DNA of 64,000 nt, taken from NCBI RefSeq assembly GCF_036898095.1, contig NC_090730.1, positions 28,824,780 to 28,888,779 of the forward strand, given 5' to 3'. The translations under genes were made by a program, and so were the position numbers. Each line of letters starts with the position of its first letter. Position 1 is the first letter of the stretch. The notes beneath the pieces were generated by a model that had not been told where the DNA came from, did not search any database, and worked only from the letters and a program-made list of their open reading frames with translations. Shown one piece after another: positions 58,601 through 64,000 of the stretch. Source of the DNA: Palaemon carinicauda. Lineage: Eukaryota > Arthropoda > Malacostraca > Decapoda > Palaemonidae.

Positions 58601-58920
58601 CATGGAAACTTTCCTCCTCTAGGGCACGAGCACCATCGTTTCCCGGCTCACCAAGTTTCGAACTTGTGGGCAATTTCGATGTTGAAGCATTGAGATGCAG
58701 TGACCGAGAGGTTCCTCTCGGAAGTCCCAACCATGGATGTCGGCAAGGTCAGACACTCTTCCATCCTTGGAAAGACCTTGTTTTGAGCCCAAGGACGGGG
58801 AACGGACAGCTAAGAGGTGGAGAAAGTCGAATCACGATTTACTCCTCCAAAGGCGCTTACATCCAAACCCTACAAGCCTCTAGCGCATCAACAACAACAG
58901 CCTCGTCAGCCTAGGACATC
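55700..58920 (+). pseudogene. DIRS copy C gag region
   Basis: No single frame is open throughout. Early pieces include SLPNVPTKQSCPVW (about 55890). A Ser/Arg/Pro-rich, GC-rich middle part (56500-58100) contains many CGCGCC-type short repeats and two minisatellites. The C-terminal part (58500-58730) has the conserved ATLWLDVW and FPGSPSFELVGNFDVEALRC stretches, which also occur in copy B near 28280-28320. Frame breaks probably reflect slippage in the repeats as well as age. Confidence 0.6.
57667..58036. repeat. 18-bp and 26-bp minisatellites in DIRS gag
   Basis: An 18-bp unit (CGCCAACGCGCCATCGCT) recurs about seven times from 57667 to 57792 with variation. A 26-bp unit beginning CACATGCGCACCCATGTTC occurs four times at 57933-58036, nearly exact. 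Because 26 is not a multiple of three, successive units are read in different frames, giving His/Arg/Pro-rich peptides in all of them. Confidence 0.88.
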
Positions 58921-59339
58921 GGAACCGGCCCCGGCAGCTAGACAAATTGTCTAAACAGCAGCCCCCTCCTGTCGGAGACAAGAAGGGCGGGAAGTCCTCC
59001 TGGGGAGGCAATAATCCTAGAGGGAGCGGCCGAGGCCGCAAACGCTAGGATTGGCAACCTCCCTGCTTGGTCCCCAGTGGGGGGATGCTTAAGGTTGCGC
59101 GTTCAGGTGGTAGCAACTCAGGGCCGATTCCTGCACGATCTCCGTGATCAGCCAAGGATATCGCGTCCCGTTCTTTACATCTGTACCTCCACTGACAGCA
59201 AATCCAGTGTCGCTGAGCTCCTATGCCATGGGATCGGCAAAGGGGCTAGCCCTTCGAGCAGAAGTCGAGATCATGCTGTAGAAGGATGCTCTCAAAAGGT
59301 CATCGACGGCTTCCCCCCCCCCGCTTCTTCAGTCGACTC

Positions 59340-60831
59340 TTTCTTGTAAGAAATCGTCTGAAGGCTGGAGACCTGTCATCGACCTCTCAGCCCTGAACAA
59401 GTTTGTTGAACAAACTTCGTTCAGTGTGCACACTGGATCTTAAGGATGGGTACTTCCAGATCCCAATCCATCGGTCTTCCAGGAAGTACTTGAAATTCAG
59501 CCTGGACAACAAGATATACCAGTTCAAGGTGCTGTGTTTCGATCTCTCCACAGCACCACATGTGTTCACCAGAATGTTCACCCTGATATCTTCATGGCCA
59601 CACAGGAGCGGCATCCGTCTCCTTCGCTTTCTGAATGACTGGCTAACCCAGGCAGTCTCGGAATCGACCCTTCTTCGACACCGAGACAAGCTTCTGGGAC
59701 CTTGCCAAGATCTAGGGATCATGGTAATTCTCGAGAAGTCTTCTCTGCTTCTATCTCAACAACTGGGATATCTAGGCATGATATTAGACTCCAATCTCCA
59801 AGCTTTCCCATCAGATGACAGGATAGCAAGGCTGAGGAGAGTCGCAGAACCTTTCCTCAGACGAGGAGAGCTTCCAGCCCAATCTTGGTTACGCCTCCTA
59901 GGTCACCTTTCCTCCTTAGCCAGGCTAGTTCCAAACGGCCGCCTCAGGATGAGATCCCTGCATTGCCGGCCCAAGTCCCGGTGGAATCAAGACAACGATT
60001 CCCCGGACATTCTGGTCCCTTTGGGACCTGCGGAACGAATGGACCTGCAGTGGTAGTTGACCTACGGAAACCTTTGCAAGGGAATGGATCTTCTCGTCCT
60101 TTCCCCGCATTTGATGCTGTTCTCGGACTCGTCAAAAGAAGGGGGGGGGGGCACATTCTGAATCAGGCCTATGTTCAGAACCAGAAGGGTACCTCCACAT
60201 CAATCTGCTAGGAATGAAGGCCATATTCTGGCCCTTCAACACTTCCAACAGACCCTGGCGAGTCACTCCGTGAACGACAACTCCACGGTAGTGGCTTTTT
60301 TCAACAAGCAGGGAGGTATCTTTTCATAACAGCTTTCTCATCTTGCAGTAGAGATACTGAGATGAACCGAAGTCCACTCAATACCCTATCGGCTCGCTTC
60401 ATTCCGGGCAAAGGAATGTGCTCTACAACAGTCTGAGCAGGGCCTCACAGATAGAGTACCGAGTGGTCTTCGGCCCCCCCTGGTAGCCAACAAGTCCTGA
60501 CCTTGTGGACCTGTTTGCGACAGCCTTGAATTTCAAGCTGCCGCTGTACTACTCCCCAGTCCCAGACCCCAAGGCACTCTGGCAAGATGCCTTCCTACAA
60601 CGGTGGGACAACATCGACGTCTACGTCTTCCCACCGTTCTGTCTGTTGAGAAGGGGGCTCAACAAGACCAGACTATCGGTCAACCTGTCGATGACTCTGA
60701 TAGCTCCGCTGCGGCATCATGCAGAGTGGTTCCCGGAACTTCTGCATCTCCTGACGGAACTCCTGAGAGAGCTTCCCTCACGACACGAGCTACTCAAACA
60801 ACCACACTGCAACATCTACCACAAGCCGTAG
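59340..60831 (+). pseudogene. DIRS copy C reverse transcriptase and RNase H
   Basis: The frame 59387-60056 reads TLDLKDGYFQIPIHRSSRK (motif A, catalytic Asp kept), VLCFDLSTAPHVFTRM (motif B region) and IRLLRFLNDWL, where the catalytic YLDD has become FLND, losing the first aspartate. GYLGMILDS follows. Upstream RPVIDLSALNKFVEQTSF is in another frame. RNase H pieces: LFSDSSKEGG near 60119, TVVAFFNKQGG near 60290. A final frame (60505-60831) has DLFATALNFKLPLYYSPVPD and WDNIDVYVFPPFCLL, the conserved region after RNase H in DIRS. Dead by active-site change and frame breaks. Confidence 0.85.
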
Positions 60832-60839
60832 CATCGCTT

Positions 60840-61858
60840 CGGCTTCACGCCTGGAGACCATCCAGCATCTCCTCACAGAGAGAGGCATTCCGCAACAAGT
60901 TGCGGAGCGGATGTCTCGACACCTGCGAAAGTCATCCGCAGGGGTCTACCAGGCGAAGTGAAGTATCTTCTGTGGTTGGTGTCGTGGGAGAAGTACCTCT
61001 CCCCTTGATGCCACTATTCCAGCAATAGCGGAGTTATTGTATATTGGCGGGAGGGAATGCGCCTTTCGCTCTCGGCGGTGGAAGCCTATCGCTCAGCCTT
61101 ATGCCTGGCTTTCAGGCTGAAAGGAATAGACATTTCCTCCTCGCTGGATCTTTCTTCGCTCATACGAAACTACGAACTTACCTGCTCCCAGTTGGAAGTG
61201 AGACCTCCTCCATGGAACATGGTTCGGGCTCTTAGGGCTCTTACGAGATCTCCTTGCGAACCATTACGCCAGGCTTCTGATCGTCACCTCTCTTGGAAGA
61301 CGGTGCTCCTGCTCGCTCTGGCCTCGGCCAAGCGTGTCAGCGAACTTCATGGTCTCTCGTACGACGTCGCCCATTCAAGAGGATAGGTGGAGGTAACATT
61401 CAGGTTCATCCCTGAGTTGGTTACTAGACTCAAAATCTTGGAGTCCCGGACCTTCGGTTCGACTCCTTCAGGATTTCGAGTCTCCGTTCTGTAACAGATG
61501 ACCCAGACCTTCTCCTATTATGCCCAGTAAGGAGTCGGAGGGGTTATCTTAAAGAACAGCTGCAGTTCGTCCTCACGTGCAAGCCCTGTTTGGGAGCACA
61601 GGGAGGACGGAGAGAAGGGTCATCCATCACACCCTGAATCCAGACCCTCCTCCGTCACGTCGCCTTAGAGCACATGATGTCAGAGGCATCGCAACGTCCC
61701 TGGCCTTCAAGAGGAACTACTCTGTGACGCAGGTGCTACAAGCTGGAGTCTGGAAGCGTCAAACGACCTTCACAGCCCACTACCTGCAGGACGTGAGCCA
61801 CAGGAGCCTCGATACGTTTTCTATCGGCCCTGTGGTGGCTACACAACAACTGGTCTAA
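60840..61858 (+). pseudogene. DIRS copy C tyrosine recombinase
   Basis: N-terminal core in pieces: AERMSRHLRKSSAGVYQAK (about 60905-60960), then 61057-61386 with LSAVEAYRSALCLAFRLKG and LLALASAKRVSELHGLSYD, which holds the first catalytic arginine. A TAG stops the frame at 61384. The catalytic C-terminus is readable at 61577-61858: RAHDVRGIATSLAFKRN (H-x-x-R box) and TTFTAHYLQDVS with the nucleophile tyrosine, ending VATQQLV and a stop. All four catalytic positions survive but in different frames. Confidence 0.85.
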
Positions 61859-62337
61859 CCTCAGGCTCCTTAATGGTCAGGTAGCAGAAGGTTGAGGGCC
61901 TTGTTACCCGGTTTTAGACTGCATGAATTAAAGAAGTATGTCTGGCTCTTACTTTTTTCTTCATCCTCCCCTCTCTTGGGGATAGCAGCATCCTGGGTTT
62001 TCTGCATAGCTGACCTCAAACCTCTGCAGGTAAACCATGCTTCCTTGTGTTCCTAGTATTAAGTTAATACTGTCGCGTCCCCCATACCCTGACGAGGTGG
62101 TATTGGGAACGTCCTAGCCTAGAATTCCAGCTAAAGGACTTCAGGTCGACTTCCTAGGACAAGTCACACTTCTTCCCTCCACACACAAGCTTATGTAGGC
62201 CACACGTTTCTTGTGTAGTAAGAAACTTGCGAGGTGCAGGGACACTTTTTCTCGAGTGCTGCTCACTCGGATTCTGAGTCCCCGGGTAAGCCAAAGCCAG
62301 TAAGGCTGGGGACTTTCCACCCTACCTAAGGGTAAGT

Positions 62338-62693
62338 CACCCTATGTAAATAGCGTGGTTTGTATTTCGGTTACGGAACAAATGACAAATTCGTAGATAA
62401 TTTGTATTTTTCCTATCCATACAAACCTTAGCTATTTACACATATTTGCCCGCCAGCCCTGTCCCCCAAGACAAATCCTACCTCTAAGTGAAGTGAGGCA
62501 GCTCACCAGTGTGTGGGGGGGAGGGGTAGCTAGCTACCCCTCCCCTACCCCCGTGCTAACTAGCGCGGGGGTAGTTTAACCCTTGTTAAAATCTAATGGC
62601 TCGTCATTTCAGCTACGCCGAAAGTAATACCCTATGTAAATAGCTAAGGTTTGTATGGTTGGGAAAAATACAAATTATCTCCGAATTTGTCAT
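62338..62693 (+). repeat. DIRS copy C internal complementary region and terminus
   Basis: Bases 62338-62381 are complementary to the left end from 54874. Bases 62382-62440 are complementary to the right end 62635-62693 with a few mismatches. Confidence 0.87.
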
Positions 62694-63083
62694 TTTCATT
62701 AAATTTCTGTATTACGTAAAGTCCATTATTACTGATGAATAGTTTGAAATCTTTTGATGGCTATTTATTGTGAAATTATTACAGAATAACATAGTCACTT
62801 CACTGAGTATAAATTTTTTTTACACATTAAATTACAGTGCCTTACCAATTTCTTAAATAATATTCTATAATCACGTCATAATGAATGGAAAAACATTTTG
62901 GTTGTTTAGAGTGAAATACAATGGAGCTTAAAGCAAAGTTTCAACAAATTCATTCTGTTATCAGCAGTAAAACAAATGAACATGTCAATGTAGCTTTTTA
63001 TAAAGTAAGTGAGCAAGTATATCCAATGGTGACAAATCTCGTATATATCTTGAGTAGCAGATCCTCGTCCTCGTACCGTTGAG
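62694..63083. other. Rest of 210-bp repeat and unrecognised intron
   Basis: To about 62870 this continues the tandem repeat unit interrupted at 54873. Beyond it nothing is recognised. Confidence 0.6.
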
Positions 63084-63640
63084 ATACTACCACTGGAGAG
63101 TTATTGATCCTTTGACTGGTCAGACTACTACATTGGATCCCTCTCTCTGGTTACGGCTTATTCTTTCTTTGCCTACACATACACCGAACAGTCTGGCCTA
63201 TTCTTACCACTACTCTACTCTGTCCTCATACACCTGGCAACACTTGAGATTACTAAACAATTTTTCTGTGGTCAAGAGATTAAATACTGTAATGTAATTG
63301 TTCAGTGGCTATTTTCCTCTTGGTAAAGGTAGAAGAGACTTTAGCTATAGTAAGCAGCTCTTCTAGTATAAAGACACTCCAAAATCAAACCATTGTTCTC
63401 TAGTTTTGGGTACTGCCATAGCCTCTGTACCATGGTCTTACACCGTTTTGGGTTGGAGTTCTCTTGCATGAGGGTACACTCGGGCACGCTAGTTTATCTT
63501 GTTTCTTTCCTTGTTTCCTTTCCTTAGAGAGTTATTTTTCACTGTTGGAGCCCTTGAGCTTATAGCATCCTGCTTTTCCAATTAGGGTTGTAGTTAGCTA
63601 GTGATAATAATAATGATGATAATGATAATAATAGTAATAT
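63084..63640 (+). repeat. Dispersed repeat R, uninterrupted copy
   Basis: About 560 bp that match the split copy at 38735-41940 (opposite strand) over the whole length: GAGATACTACCACTGGAGAG at the start, GGTAAGCAGCTCTTCTAG-like in the middle, GCATCCTGCTTTTCCAA near the end. It ends in an AATAATAATGATGATAA-type tail. No coding frame. The class is unknown. Confidence 0.82.
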
Positions 63641-63819
63641 ACTTGATAAGATATATGTTGCTGCAAAAGCTAACCGATACCCACGTGTCAATGCATTCGT
63701 TTGTTTGATATGATCGTCGATGAAACTCAAACAAAACTGTGGTTTCCATTTTAGACAGCGTGTTTAGCTGATATAAAATTACCTTTATTTAATTTATTTT
63801 AGATTTGTAAGTATACGGC
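63641..63819. repeat. Tigger-like relic fragment
   Basis: Resembles the Tigger interior at about 6570-6740 (AAAAGCTAACCGATACCCAC, TTTGATATGATCGTCGATG, TATAAAATTACCTTTA). No ends visible. Confidence 0.5.
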
Positions 63820-64000
63820 AAAATGACAAATTCGTAGATAATTTGTATTTTTCTTAACTATTCAAACCTTAGCTATTTAACATGGGTTACTACTTCGGCG
63901 GAGCTGAATGACGAGCCATTAGAGTTTTAACGAGGGTTTACTACCCCACCGCTAGTTAGCGGGGGGTAGGGAGGGATAGCTTGCTACCCCCCCCCCCCAC
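63820..64000 (-). mobile_element. DIRS (family of copies B/C) right terminus, minus orientation
   Basis: The sequence matches the reverse complement of the right end of copy C (62693 backwards): ATGACAAATTCGTAGATAAT, CAAACCTTAGCTATTT, GACGAGCCATTAGAG. The outermost 40 bp differ between left and right ends in this family, so this is a right end and the element runs leftward-reading off the window edge. Confidence 0.82.

Larger units (their letters stand above)
54874..62693 (+). mobile_element. DIRS retrotransposon copy C, full length
   Basis: 7,820 bp from TTGTTCCGTAACC to TTTGTCAT, the same family as copy B. Inverted terminal repeats are about 54874-55060 and 62490-62693. Gag-like sequence spans about 55700-58920, RT/RNase H 59340-60830 and recombinase 60840-61858. 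The right end has the internal complementary region. Inserted in a 210-bp tandem repeat without a target-site duplication. All coding parts have defects, but domain order is complete. Confidence 0.9.

Overview
This is a eukaryotic window that looks like decapod crustacean (shrimp-like) nuclear DNA. The base composition is AT-rich with long introns. There are long (TC)n arrays, and there are many DIRS-type tyrosine-recombinase retrotransposons, RTE-type LINEs and Tigger/pogo-type DNA transposons. The species cannot be fixed from the sequence alone.

Only one host gene is visible. It is a plus-strand gene for a membrane-bound 1-acylglycerol-3-phosphate acyltransferase of the AGPAT3/4 type, and four coding exons are present: 12438-12632 (start codon and N-terminal membrane segment), 36873-37042, 37112-37281 and 49484-49645. 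The second and third are tandem duplicates of one exon. Each is exactly 170 bp, each carries the catalytic NHx4D motif, and only 69 bp separates them. Their phases mean that including both shifts the frame and hits an early stop, so they behave as a mutually exclusive pair. The rest of the gene lies beyond the right edge.

Everything else is mobile DNA, mostly nested in the introns. From left to right: 1-1040, the 3' end of a DIRS-like element; about 1560-2765, a decayed jockey-type LINE endonuclease; 3003-11496, a nearly full-length DIRS element (copy A) split by a 2.1 kb Tigger derivative at a TA site; 14265-18130, an RTE-type LINE relic broken by a SINE-like insert and by a 5'-truncated Tigger copy that still has most of its transposase; 18250-24165, a decayed DIRS (copy D); 25294-30504, a minus-strand RTE-type LINE with its own target-site duplication, holding a 2.85 kb DIRS (copy B) that in turn carries a 5S rRNA-like segment; 33780-35640, a hAT relic holding a truncated DIRS (copy E); 38570-42190, a three-level nest in which an RTE-type LINE sits in a dispersed repeat that sits in an older relic; 43991-48919, a decayed DIRS (copy F); 50197-51807, a TTAA-flanked Kolobok-like element inside an old Tigger-like relic; 53150-54270, a decayed LINE reverse transcriptase; 54874-62693, a 7.8 kb DIRS (copy C) inserted in a 210-bp tandem repeat; and 63820-64000, the end of another DIRS on the minus strand running off the window.

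The DIRS copies share one plan despite divergent sequences. They have inverted terminal repeats, a gag region, RT/RNase H, a tyrosine recombinase, and a right-hand block complementary to both outer ends (the internal complementary region), which folds with the right terminus into a hairpin of about 230-340 bp. In two copies the empty site can be rebuilt, and neither shows a target-site duplication. The strongest candidates for something undescribed are the duplicated AGPAT exon pair and the 5S-like insert in a DIRS element.
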